From Piper betle (taxonomy: Eukaryota; Streptophyta; Magnoliopsida; Piperales; Piperaceae), in contig JAURVB010013857.1 in assembly GCA_033002965.1 (NCBI GenBank), positions 1 to 64,000 of the forward strand: a stretch of 64,000 bases of DNA. Direction: 5' to 3'. Below the pieces are notes generated by a model that was not told the DNA's origin, ran no database searches, and saw nothing but the letters and a program-made list of their open reading frames with translations. This document shows, in pieces, positions 32,979 to 44,100 of the stretch (position 1 is its first letter; every line of letters starts with the position of its first letter). Position numbers and translations under genes: made by a program.

Positions 32979-35300
32979 TCTCAGAATGACCTGGGAGACC
33001 ACCTAATCTCAGAATGAACTGGGAGACAAACTTTTAATCTCAGAATGACCTGAGAGCCTATAGAACTACATTCAGCTTGATCCCGACATGGGTATGTAGG
33101 CTAATCAAGATTGTATGATTTCAGCTCACCTAAGGAAGAATAAAAGTATTATTGGTGGTTCTGTTACGAACTCAGGGTAGGAGAATAGATAATAAATTGG
33201 ACTTCCTTTTATTTTCTTGTGTTATACATGTGGCTTTGGGAAACGATCCAAGACTGTGGGACTATTATTATTATGTCTTGACTAACCATAATTTACTTTG
33301 AATGAGTCATACTTATGGTTTTAATAGAAATCATGTAATATATAAGTAACGCCCGGACCGGCTAGGGCTGGTCATTACTGGGTTGGTTTGGTTTAATTTT
33401 GAGTAACGCCTAGCAAGTTAAACTCCCGGTGAGGCGAGCAAAGGTGGCAGCTTTCTCGTCCTTGAGTGGTGTCTCACGTTGGATGAAGGTTGATGACAAC
33501 GAGGGAGGGTCGACAGCAAGACAGGGAAAGAAAGGCACGACTGGCAGTGGTGAGGCCAGCAGTTTCATAATTAAAACTTGTCGTAGGGAAGGTGAAGCGT
33601 CAGGTAGAAAATAAGGCGATGGTAGTTTCGTAATTAAAATTTGACTCGTTCTTGACTCGAGCAAATAATTATAAAATAAATCCCAAAAACACTTAATAAA
33701 ATATAACAAAATCCAATAAAATGTGATGCCCTTACTAATCGTCTAATAACATGTTCTAACTCTACCAACCCACCCAAAATACTAGCTAATACATCCTAAC
33801 GCAATAAATGATGGTTTTAAAAGCTTGATTCGTTTCCATGCAATTTTAAAAAACTTAATTCTTTTCCATGCAATTTTAAAAATGTCTTCCTCTTAAATCT
33901 TTTGGACATTCTTGGCATAGAATTTTTTAAAAAAATTTTTATATATGTATTTTTATCCTAGTAATGAATTATAAATCTTTTGGCTATCTTATCCATATTT
34001 TTGGTGGTCCGTCTCTTATATAAGCTATAACATACATAATTTGTTAACCTTACTATTTTAATTAATTAAGTCATAATATACAATTAAATTGTTGTGGCAG
34101 AGATTTTCTACGGGTAGCAAACTCATGTTAATTAAAATTAGTTTTAGTTCTTTTATTATAATAAAATTATTTTTTAGAATTTATATTAATAGTCAATAAT
34201 AAGATTTCTCTACGATTTTAAATGTATTTTTAGTAGTTAAGTGATATTATGTATATTATTATATTATATTATCAAGTTGAATTCAAGTCAAACTACGAGT
34301 CGATTTCGAGTCAAGTTCGAGTTATAACCAAGTCGAGTCGAGTCGAACACTACCTTACTCAAGCTCAACTCATGGGATTCGAATTTGAGTCGAGCTCGAG
34401 CTCGAGCATTTAAATGTCGAGTTTCGAGTCGAATTGAGCCAAATGTCAAATGGTCACGAGTTGACTCGCTCAATTAGCGGCCTTATTTACAATCACACCA
34501 TTTGTATCACAATAAAATCATAAAACAATTCATTATCAAATAAAATTGGATAAAATTCTATACCTACTCGTCAATCATGTGGTGACGATGAAAAGGCTAT
34601 GGCCGGCTCGAGTGAGGATCATCGGGGAAAGGGAAGGGAAAAAGAGAAGGGAGTTGGGTGACGAGGTTGGTGGTGGCTGGATGGTGGTAGCGTTGGAGGT
34701 TTGGAATAAATAGATGTCAAGGGGGAAAACGAGTCATCGGGAAGAAGGTTCAGAGTCATCTAGTAAGGTGTCAGGGGAAGAAAATGAATGGTCAGGGAGA
34801 AAAATGAGTGGTTGGGGAGAAAAATGAATGGTCAGGGAGAAAAACGAATGGTTTTCTCATTATTGAAACTTGACTCAACTCTGACTCAAGAAAAATAATA
34901 CTAACTCGTAATAATTCTAAAAAAATCCCGAAAAATAGGGAAAAAACCTATAAAACATAATACACACAACATTACAATGACATGCTCTATAACTAGTAGC
35001 TTACCCAAACTGCCTGTATCGCATCCTAATGCGTTATTCGGTCTAAAAATAATGCTCTGTTCTAATTAAAATAAATAAAGAAAATCTAGCGTACTCTCAT
35101 ATATTCTAATAACTCATTCAGTTGCTGTCTTACTGACATTATCATCATATACTTGGGTACACATCACTCTCATGGTTCATAACACAAGACGGGCCTCGGC
35201 TCGGTACACGTGTTTTGAAATTAACCCGATTGAAAATAACAGTCAAACCAACTGTTTCAAACTATAAAACCCTCACTCGAATCACAGGTTTAACACTCCT

Positions 35301-36769
35301 AACCTCCTTGGTTGAGGCCCATGGTTCGTGGAAACAAGACGAAGCTAAAATAGTCCAAGCCCTCCTACCCGATTCAGTTAGGGTTAGGGTTTGACCTCTC
35401 GGCTAACCTCAGCTACAACCCAACACCAACTCGACCCAAGCATCTTCTCCATCCTAGTGATGCCTGGTTCAATTCAGCCTTGACACTCCTAGGACCCCTG
35501 GTAGAGCCCCTAACTCGGGAAAGCAAGCCTAGGCTAATGAACCCCAAACCCTAATTCAGGTTTAGGGATGCAATTGCTCTTAAGTGGAATAATCCCACAC
35601 TTAGGGTTTTATCAAATGAACATAACCGGATGATTTTTTGGATGGGTCAAATAGTATCTAAATGAGCTGAAATTTGGAATGGTTGGTCCTGAAACCCTAA
35701 GGATTAGCCATAAATTTATGAAGTGCTGGCCCATGGGCCAACATGGCAAACTAGGCCTTCATAGGTCGAGCTAAGGTGTTGGGAACAATGTTTCTAGGTT
35801 GTGCACCGATTGTCCTAAGGCTTGTTCATTATGGGCCTGGGTGAATTCAAATATTTAGCCAACATCATGAGTTTGATTCCCATCAAAGCTCAAATCTAAA
35901 CTTCAAAGTAATTGGGCCTGAGTGGATTTGGGAATGGGAGGCATTGGCTGGGGTAGTTTTGGATGGCTTGGAAATTTTCTACCGCAAAATTTAATGAGCC
36001 ATTGGCTCCCAAATTTTAGGGTGATGTTTCTAGGGCAAGACATAAGATCTGGGTAAAAGTTCATGCAATTTCACTGCCCAAAAACCTAGGCTTTTGGATT
36101 TTATCTTGCATTCCTGTGCACTCCATAAAATTGGACTAAATGGACACCTAAATTATTTTTTATTAATCCCAAAATTTATATGTTTAAATTAGACACTTAG
36201 TGGGTTCATATATAATTTTTACATATTTTATTAACATCTTTTAACAAGCTTACTGAAAGCATAATCACAAAGAATCGCATGTCACATCAACAACACAGCA
36301 AGCACACATCGTAAAAAGGGGATTTTGTTCAAGCCCTTAATAATGTTATTTTGGCATGGTATTTTTATAAAAATATCTAACATCATAATGTACAAACATG
36401 CAAAAGGTAACATTAAAATACAGCCTAAAATCTGGTGTAAAAATTAGGAAAATTTGAGGATAGGCTACTGGAAACAATAAAGCTGTCATTGTTTGCCAAT
36501 TTTAGCACCCATACATACTCATACATGACATATCAAACAAAATGTGCTTCATAAAACTAGTAGATCTACTTCTTATGAATATAACAATTTGAATATCATG
36601 TAAAGATATGACTTACAACATGTAATGCAAATTTTCAAATGAAATAGTGCATATCCGAGCATACAGATCTTGTAAAAGTTATAACCATAAAAATACATCA
36701 AGCAAGCATAAACATCAAACACGCACAACAAGAAGTAGGAGAGGCAAAAAGGTTTGAGCTTTACCTCAA
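35301..36769. other. Unassigned non-coding sequence
   Basis: Continuous with 27569 before LTR-A copy 3 landed. It includes phrases such as GGGTTAGGGTTTGACC and text resembling decayed LTR sequence. No gene was recognised. Confidence 0.35.
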
Positions 36770-37620
36770 GGGGATCCATGGGGAGGACTCTTGGGGCTTT
36801 CTACTCCAAGACCTATGACCTTAGGGGCTAGGCTTAGCTTGGAGGGGCCAAAAGAGGTTGCAAACAGCTGGGGTTGAAGAGGGAAGGCAAGTGAGTAAAA
36901 GAAGGTCGGAGCAATAAGAGCCAAAGGGTGAAGAAGTTGTAAATGAGGTACTATTTATAGGTAGAAAACACCTCCAACACGAGGGTGCTAGGAGGGTGCC
37001 TTCATGCTGGCCTCTGTATAACTAGACCATGGTCAATCAACAGGCCAAACACGCGGGATAGAGTTACATGAATCGAACTGCAATCAAAGCTAGGTCATGC
37101 ACTAGGTGCAAGGGCACTGGTCTAGTACCTTTGCGTCCAAGAAAGAGGGAGGGAAAGATTTAAATTTGGGTGCAAGGGAGCTGAGCCACCACCTTTGCAC
37201 ACATGCTTAAACCAAAAATCTGCAAAAGTGCTAGTGCCTGAGCATAGGTGATGCGCATTTCGGGTTTGCACCCTAAGGCGGTCAGGCGACCTTGGGAAAT
37301 GTGCCACAGGTCTGACAAGTGTTAGGATAGATCGAAAAAGTTTCCCATCACATGACAAGAAAACTAGACTTGCGAGGACACAGTCCTCACATCTAAGTAG
37401 ACTTGATTTGCCCAAACCAAAAATAAAAAGGTCAGACACGTAGCGTCCAAATAGAATGTTGAACACCAAAGGAGGCTAGGCCGAGCAAATATATACCATG
37501 CCAAACACAAAAATCATCAGCAAGAGTGGCCAGATCCAATAACCCAATCTGGGTTAAGACCGACTTGACATAAAACATCATCACGCAAACAACCTAGTTT
37601 GAAGTCTCCAAGCCCATGAT
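36770..37620 (-). mobile_element. LTR-B fragment, inverted
   Basis: On the minus strand it shares with LTR-B (4640-5290) the block GGCCTAGCCTCCTTTGG, a CGCAAAGG-type motif, the CCTATAAATAG TATA box (near 36955) and the leader end CTTGAGGTAAAGC. It covers the promoter and leader half only. Confidence 0.65.
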
Positions 37621-37639
37621 CTAGAATTAGGAAGCTAGT

Positions 37640-38300
37640 GTGCGGCCTAGGAACACTGTTCCCAGAACCTTAGCTTGGCCTTTGTGGGCTAGTTTGTCAT
37701 GATGGCCCATGGGCTAGCACTAGGTAATTTTTTGTATCGTAACGTTAGAGTGTCAAGGCCCACCATTCCGAATTTCAGCCCATTTAGGTATCTTTTGCCT
37801 CGTCTAAAAAATTGTCTAATTAAAACCATTCAATAAAACCCTAAGTATGAAAGTTTCCACTAAGTATACCTGTAACCCTAATCCTTTATTAAGGTTATCT
37901 AATGAGGTATAACAAGTCATTAAGTAAGAAGACTAGGTTAATTAAGCCTGTGGGTGTGTTATGCTTATGCAGACGTTTCGCTTCATTTTGCATGCCGTAT
38001 TGGTCAGTGAGTGATTAGAGTTTCCTTTTCACTTGTTTGGATATGCGGAGTGAGCTCGCCGAGTTAGGACGAGCAGCTAGAGTCATCCAAGTTTATAGGA
38101 TCCTCTGTTTTATCTTCTACTTGGCTCCTTAAGTAAGATTTTATCAACTTTTAAATGTAGGACGATGTCAGTGACATTTTACCAGATCCCTCCGATGCCG
38201 GGTTATTTAGTCGAGCTTTCCCATATTTAATAAAACTTCAAGGTTGAGATCCCTTGATAGTTTGCGAACTCAAAAATCTAAAAAATGTAAAATATAAGCC
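37640..38300 (+). mobile_element. LTR-B fragment, forward
   Basis: Matches 6345-7000 of LTR-B: GCGGCCTAGGAACACTGTTC near 37650, and GTAGGACGATGTCAGTGACA at 38157, followed by AATAAAACTTCAAGG. It lies head to head with the inverted fragment at 36770. Confidence 0.7.
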
Positions 38301-38973
38301 CCTTGATAGTTTGCCAAGATCTACATTTTGAGACAACCTACGACCACCACCACGGCCGCGATTGCCGCCAACGATGTCGCCCCACCCGGCGGCAATACCG
38401 CCTTCTTTCCTGCCATTTTTCAGTCAGATAGTGGCCGGATGCCACTGATCGTCACCACCAACACATTCGCCATGACGCCCTCCATCGATCCCGATTGACG
38501 GCCACCCCTACCGCGCCACCGTCGGTGTTCTCCGGCTATAGACACCGCCGCCCCCTTGTTTACCCGTTTGCTCGCAATCGCATTTGCATTCGCCAGGTCG
38601 TGCCCGAGTCCGTATCCATCAGGCCAGTTCATGTCCGCCCAGTAAACCCAATTCAGTTTCTAGTTAACCCAAACCGAGTTGGTTCAGCCCATTCAACTCG
38701 GTTGGTTTAGTTTAGGTTCAGTTCGGTTTAATTAAGTTTTAGCCGGTTTTCGGTCATTTCTTAACCATTTTTTGTAATTCGAAAACCCTTATGTTAGTTT
38801 AGATGCATATTTATATGATTTAGCATGATTGGATGTTTTGATTTTTTTTAATTGTTTTATTTATTTATTCATTATTATTTATTTATTTTTATTTATATGT
38901 GTATCATATATGATGAATGTTTACATGATTATTTAATATTATTAATATTATATTTACTTATGAATATTAGTCT

Positions 38974-39011
<38 letters not shown>
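38301..39011. other. Non-coding sequence ending in a (TA)n run
   Basis: A GC-rich part at 38340-38640 (CCACCACCACGGCCGCG) is followed by AT-rich sequence and a TA run (38979-39010) that borders the Pack element. Short open frames here have no recognisable family. Confidence 0.4.
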
Positions 39012-39012
<1 letters not shown>

Positions 39013-39145
39013 AAGGGATCGCTGTGCTGCAGCACAGCGATGTTAGCTATGCTCGATTTTAAATCTGGTCGTTAAAAGACCATCCAATGGCGGTAGCACA
39101 ACACGAGCACTCTACAAAAATCTTCAAACGCCATGGAAGCCTGAC

Positions 39146-40396
39146 GACGGCAGGGGCGCCGCCCCTCTCGATCTCCGACTACTCATCGCCGCCACTACTG
39201 CCACTGGCGCCGCCAGCTCCGTCTCCACTGCCAACGCATTCACCACCAACGTCGAAGCCCTCCTCAGCCTCTTCTCCCCCTACAGCAATGGCGAGATCTG
39301 TGCGATCCTCGACGAGATCCGGGCCAAGAACCGGGAGCGCAGGGAGAAGAAGGGGGCACTCCGGTGCGTGCAGGCGATGGAGGATCTGATCCGGCGGTTG
39401 GGGATGGTGGGGGATGGATCCGGTGCTCACAGGTATTGTTCCTTATTGTTTTGGTCTTTATAGTCTTGGTGAATGATGTGTTGATGGGTATTTTTGGTTG
39501 GCGATGGATCTGGTTTTTCTCTGTTGTTTTTTGAGCTTTGGATCGGAGATTTTGGTGCTTGCTGGGTTGGCTGGTGAATTGAGTGTTGATTGGGGGAAGG
39601 AGGCGTTGTGTGATGTTGTTGTGTCAATTTTTGCCCGGCGGCTGGAAAGTGAGGATCTTTGAGATCGGAGGTAGTGATTTTGGGCGCTTTTGTTGGTTTG
39701 ATGTTTGGATTAAGTGGTTTGGTGGTTTCTCATGCTAGGTGCCATATTATCAGCGTCTGAATTGCTTCTACTGCTTGCCAGTTAAATTGTTTGCAGGAAG
39801 CTGGAATCTGCTTGGGATTGTTTGTGTAATTGAATCTATTGCATGTGTTTGGATATGTTTAGAGCGATTGATGGTTTTTATATAGAAACTATTCCTGATG
39901 AGTGTTGATTGCGCTAGAATTATGTCTATGGTTTTGAGGGAAGTAAACTGGGTTTTAAGCTATTGATTTCAGCTTTTCTTGTATTTGTTATAGGAGACGA
40001 ACTTCTCTCAGGTTCATACCCATACAAGGAAATTTTCAATGGCGTGCTTTGGGAAGTAAAAGGAAAGGCCAGAATACTTATTTTCAACTATTTAGATTGC
40101 TCTTGAAAGAAAAGGAGGCGCGGAGGTTGGGCAACGAGCAGTACAAAAGGGGAGCTTTGTGGAGGCTCTTTGTTGCTACAGTATTTGACGACTACAGCAC
40201 TGTTAGTGACTCTTTCCTTATTAAGAAGGAGAAATCACTGATTGTGCAGCCAGCCGTGTGACCACATGGGATGGACCTTCATTTGGTTGGGTATTCACTA
40301 CAGATTTTCTCAAGGCCCTAATAAAGAAGCTCGGTAAAAACAACAATGACTGGGAGCAACATGTTTTCGATTGTGGAGCTCCAATGTTCTGATTGA
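39146..40396 (+). pseudogene. Captured fragment of an unidentified spliced gene
   Basis: A first exon-like frame (39160-39431) reads LLSLFSPYSNGEICAILDEI and continues to AMEDLIRRLGMVGDGSG, ending AG/GTATTG. A second starts near 39993 after a TTATAG acceptor and reads [17 protein letters not shown], then [19 protein letters not shown], to a stop at 40259. A two-base shift restores TTWDGPSFGWVFTTDFLKAL and HVFDCGAPMF before a stop near 40390. The composition and splice sites show a former protein gene. I do not recognise the family. Frameshifts and stops indicate decay after capture. Confidence 0.55.
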
Positions 40397-41499
40397 TGCT
40401 GTCCAAAGTTGAACCTGGAGGGGGTAAGTTTCCTCTTCGACCACCTATCCAGTGATCTCGTATGGTTGGGGGAACATGGTCTAGCATTTATGCGAGAACA
40501 AGTGACAAAGTTTTCCCAGTGACATGCTTTTCCTTAACTTCAACCTTCCACTTTTACCCAGGTTTTGAGATTGGCTATGTAAAGACAATTCACAAAATAC
40601 TGTGTACAACACATAGAATTTGATTTTTGCATAAGCGTTAAGACGTCCTTTTAGTGGTTAAGGCCTTGATAGGTTTAGATATATGGTTGAAAATGGAATG
40701 CATATATGGTAGAAAATCAGAATGCTTTCCGGTGTTTGCATGGTGCTTACCTCTTTTCTGGCTGAAATGGATGGACGAGCCTCTCTTCTGTTTGTCATAC
40801 TGTGCTGAATTTTATGGCTGCAATCAGCCAACTGGTGCTCCTACTATACGACTTAATTATCGGCAAGAAAAAGTGCATCTGCTCTTGTGGGGTGTTGAAG
40901 AAGAATCCTTCTTCTTGACCAAATATTTTTTGGGATTTCGAACCAGCATTTCCCTCATATTACATGGTGTCGCCTGCTGAAGATCCTGGTAGAGTAGGAC
41001 AGTTTGAGAGAGGCAGATTTCGATCATGTGCATTTCTCATACTCCAACAGTTCAACTAGATGTGAATGGAAGTAGAAATAGCAGTCTGACCGGATTGTAG
41101 ATTTAAAACATAGTGTCTTCTAGTGTATGTGAAATTTGCTGTCTTCTTATAATGAGTAATTATGTTATTCTTCTTGTTGCATGACAATATCAAAATTTTG
41201 TACAAAATAGATAAATGGCATAAATTTTGTTGCATATCTATTTCATTTGGTCACAAGGAAGATAAATGGCAGCCACCAAATTCTATATTCAACATTTATC
41301 AGTTACCATTTTGACTTTGAATAATACGATTGTAGATATCAGAGAATAAGAACTATGGGATTTTCGCTGTGTATGGCCAACTATCCGTACCCAAAAACTC
41401 TTTAAATAAGCACAACATATATTTTCTTCTTTTAAAGGTATGTTTGAAAATTTTTGTAATCAAAGAAATCATGAATTTCCTTATTTGGTTCACAACCAT

Positions 41500-42627
41500 G
41501 ATCGATCATCTCTTTCCACATTCCAAGGGCTTCAACACTTCTATTTGCTTTAAAAAGCCTTTTATCATGGAGCTATAAGTAAGAATATATGGAGAAAGGC
41601 CTTTACTATACACTTCCAGCAAAAAACGCCGAGCTTCATCAATGTTTCCTTCGTGATAAAGGCCATCGATAAGGGCAGTGAATATAACAACATTAGGATT
41701 GTGGCCTTTCTTAGTCAGAACCTTCCACAACTTCATGGCCTCTTCTGAATTGCCAGATTTGAAGAAGCCACTGACAAGAGAAGAGTACACAAAATCATTC
41801 GGAGAACCACCTCGTTTCTCCATCAAATGCATCACCCTGGTTGCTTCAGACGGTCACCCCTGCTTCACAAGACCGTCAATTATAATCCCAAAGGTGACCT
41901 CAATTGGTTCACAATTATGCAAAACCATTTGATTCAGAAGGATGGAAGCCTTATCCATCTTACCTTTAAGGCACAAGCCATGAATAAGAGTATTGAATGT
42001 TACCGCCTTCAGAATGCAACCTTTGAGCAACATATTATCAAACAGCTTTGATGCCCTGCTCATATCTCCCTTCCTACAGTCCATTTATCAACATGTTACA
42101 TATAACATTAGTTGGAAAGCAACCTTCAATGAGTATATCATCAAGTAAAGCCATTGCCTCATCAATCTTACCTTCCTTGCACATTCCATCCATCAGAGTG
42201 GAATAAGTAAAAACGTCACGCCTGCATTTACGAAAACGCATCTCCCTGAAAACTCCACTGCACCATCTACTGATCCTTGTCTGCATAGGGCCTTGATAAT
42301 GAAATTGAAAGTTAGAAAATTTGGGGATATGCCCATTGAATTTGCACAAGAAAAAAGGCTTAACGCCTGGTCAAGCAATCCTGCCCGCACAAGAATGTTG
42401 AGAACTGTGTTAAAAGATAGAACTATTCATTTACTCTGAAAATCAATCTTCATACTGTTAAACAACTTCACAGCTTTGTCAAACAAACTTGCCTTTCCAT
42501 AAGCTTTAATCACAATAATCAGAATCTGCTCTGTAACAACTCTACGCTCAGTCTTCATTTGATTCAAAACCTGATCCAAGGTTTCAACATCCCCATTTTC
42601 AATGGAGCTCTGACCTCGCAATCCCAT
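41500..42627 (-). pseudogene. Captured P-class PPR gene fragment
   Basis: Minus-strand frames together give at least seven pentatricopeptide repeats. Examples are FTYSTLMDGMCKEGKIDEAM, VTFNTLIHGLCLKGKMDKAS, FVYSSLVSGFFKSGNSEEAM and VIFTALIDGLYHEGNIDEAR. PPR proteins bind organellar RNA, one base per repeat. The style resembles the EMB1025 (At4g20090) type, which is a guess. Stops near 42076 and 41863 and frame changes near 42250 and 42425 break it. No start region with a transit peptide or proper C-terminus is visible, so it is a fragment inside the Pack element. Confidence 0.85.
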
Positions 42628-43129
42628 TCAATCATCATTAAACGCACTATAGTCCACAGAATCCCACCAAAATCCAATCTTTAACAACCTGCCTATCACC
42701 GCCCCCATGTAAACGTGTTGCAAAACAACAAATAGACCATACCTAAATTCATTTGCAACAAACAAAATAAAAATGCACACGGATTGAATCATCATCAAAC
42801 ATTAGACCATCTCACAACTCTATCCAAAATACACCACTAAAAAGGAAAACAAACAATAAAAATCATCATCCTAACTCACCCCACCAAATTATACCAAAAA
42901 AATGGAGCTACGACCTCACACAGCTCCATTGAATCGCCATCAAACACACCAAAGTCCACAGAATCCCCCTCCACCCCCGCCGACCCCCTAAAATCCAACC
43001 TTTGACACTCTGGCCACCACCAATCATATTGACAAACAACAGCCACACAATATCTCAATCCATTCATGACCCATTACAAAAAAACACTTACAGAAGAGGG
43101 ACAGAGAAGGAATACCGACCGAGGGCGGG
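42628..43129. other. Non-coding interior of the Pack element
   Basis: Upstream side of the PPR fragment, AC-rich (CACCACCAA, AACAAACAA). No feature is recognisable. Confidence 0.35.
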
Positions 43130-43510
43130 AAGCAGTTGCAGCCAATTGATGGAATCCAACCGGGCGAGAAGCAACGTTGGAGGGGAGAGAAGCAGCGCGG
43201 CAGCACTGGTGGACGAGAAGCAGCGTTGGGCAGGCGAGAAGCGGCGGGCACTGGCGTTGGGCAGGGTGAAGAGTGAGAGCGGCGTTGGGCGGGAAGCAGT
43301 TGCAGCCATTTGATGGAATCCAACCAGGCGAGAAGCGGCGTTGGAGGGACGAGAAGCGGCGGGCACTGACAAACGAGAAGCGGCGTTGGGCAGGCAAGAA
43401 GCGGTGGGCGCTGGCAATGGGCAGGACGAGAAGCTTCATTGGGCAGGAGAGAAGCGGCGGGCGCTGGCCGGTGAGAAGCAGAGGGCAGAACTGTCGGGCG
43501 CTGGTTGTTG
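43130..43510. repeat. GC-rich subterminal minisatellite of the Pack element
   Basis: Degenerate repeats of 20-45 bp are built on GAGAAGCGGCG, TTGGGCAGG and GGGCGCTGGC, with two near-copies of GCAGTTGCAGCCA-TTGATGG (43135 and 43297). Open frames in several phases are a by-product of the repeats. Confidence 0.8.
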
Positions 43511-43597
43511 GGAAGCAATTGCCACCCTTAAAATTCATCCAACGGTGGATAAAATGCAGCACATCTAGCTTGGCTGTGCTGCAGCACATACTACTTT

Positions 43598-44100
43598 CTC
43601 CCATATATATATATATATATATATCTGTGTGTGTGTGTGTTCATTATGTGTATGTTATTATTTATTTGTATTTAATTATGTATTTTTGTATTATATGACT
43701 TGGACATTACTAATATTCATGATTAATGAGTATTAAATATATTTTTATTTATTTATTTATTAAATTATTATATATATATATATATATATTTACTAACACA
43801 TGTATATGTTGATATTTACTCGTATTTACCCATATATTTATATAATATAATTATATTATTATTTTATGATTAGAGTATTGTTCATGCTTATGTATTTATT
43901 ATTTATCTAATTATCTATGAGTGTATTTTCTTGTTTATTTATTTATTTATTGTTTATTATTGTTATGTCTTGATTTTTGTGCAACATGTTTAATTATAGG
44001 TTTGTTAGAACTATTTTCTTTATTAAGATGTAATGATGATATGAGCACACACCACAAGCATGCATCATATAGAGATATTAGTATTTTACTTAGTAGTGGG
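43598..44100. other. AT-rich sequence with TA and TG microsatellites
   Basis: (TA)n at 43600-43623, (GT)n at 43625-43640, (TA)n at 43770-43789 and TTTA runs. It continues the sequence cut at 39011 by the Pack element. Confidence 0.6.

Larger units (their letters stand above)
31767..33380 (+). mobile_element. LTR-C copy 3
   Basis: It starts near TGTAAAAACC (31767) and ends near GGTCATTACT (about 33380). The 33180-33365 part matches the reverse of 19080-19280 (ATAAATTGGACTTCC, GGGAAACGATCC, GTAACGCCCGGACCGG). It contains a 60-bp tandem repeat, a TATA-like TATATATGC at 32059, a pyrimidine-rich leader and the 33-bp minisatellite. No target duplication was found, so the exact ends are uncertain. 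It is nested in the Pack element at 29217. Confidence 0.65.
29217..34483. mobile_element. MULE-like Pack element with 9-10 bp target duplication
   Basis: TATTTACAAT occurs at 29207-29216 and again at 34484-34493, exactly where LTR-A homology stops and restarts. A direct repeat of this length fits Mutator-like transposition. The ends TAGGGCTACTAAAC and (reverse) AAGGCCGCTAATTG are weakly inverted. Subterminal regions (29280-29575 and 34270-34460) are full of GAGCTCGA/ACTCG motifs facing each other. It carries a DUF1421-family gene fragment, and an LTR-C copy was inserted later. No transposase is recognisable, so it is non-autonomous. The superfamily is inferred from the target-duplication length. 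Confidence 0.65.
27570..35295 (-). mobile_element. LTR-A copy 3, solo LTR carrying nested elements
   Basis: The left end TGTAGCACCCC and right end GGTTTAACA are flanked by a perfect 5-bp duplication, CTCCT (27565-27569 and 35296-35300). LTR-A sequence occupies about 27570-29216 and 34484-35295. Between them lies a Pack-type DNA element of 5.27 kb with its own duplicated target site. The LTR shows the leader donor-like motif (minus strand near 34564). It is the clearest case of layered insertion in the window. Confidence 0.85.
39012..43597. mobile_element. Pack-type TIR element carrying two gene fragments, inside TA repeats
   Basis: The left end is GGAAGGGATCGCTGTGCTGC and the right end, read inward, is GGGAGAAAGTAGTATGTGCTGC. 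Both continue into a shared palindrome CTGTGCTGCAGCACAG and then an ATTTTA-CC-(A/G)TTGGATG-like stretch, forming imperfect terminal inverted repeats. (TA)n flanks both sides, so the target duplication cannot be read. The cargo is an unidentified spliced gene piece (+) and a PPR gene piece (-), plus a GC-rich subterminal repeat. No transposase is seen. The superfamily is uncertain (Mutator or another TIR type). It is host-gene capture by inference from the TIR boundaries. Confidence 0.6.

Noticed and set aside
43002..43698. Open frames up to 176 codons with Pro/Ser/Ala repeats
   Set aside because: Product of the GC-rich subterminal repeats in the Pack element; several frames are open at once.
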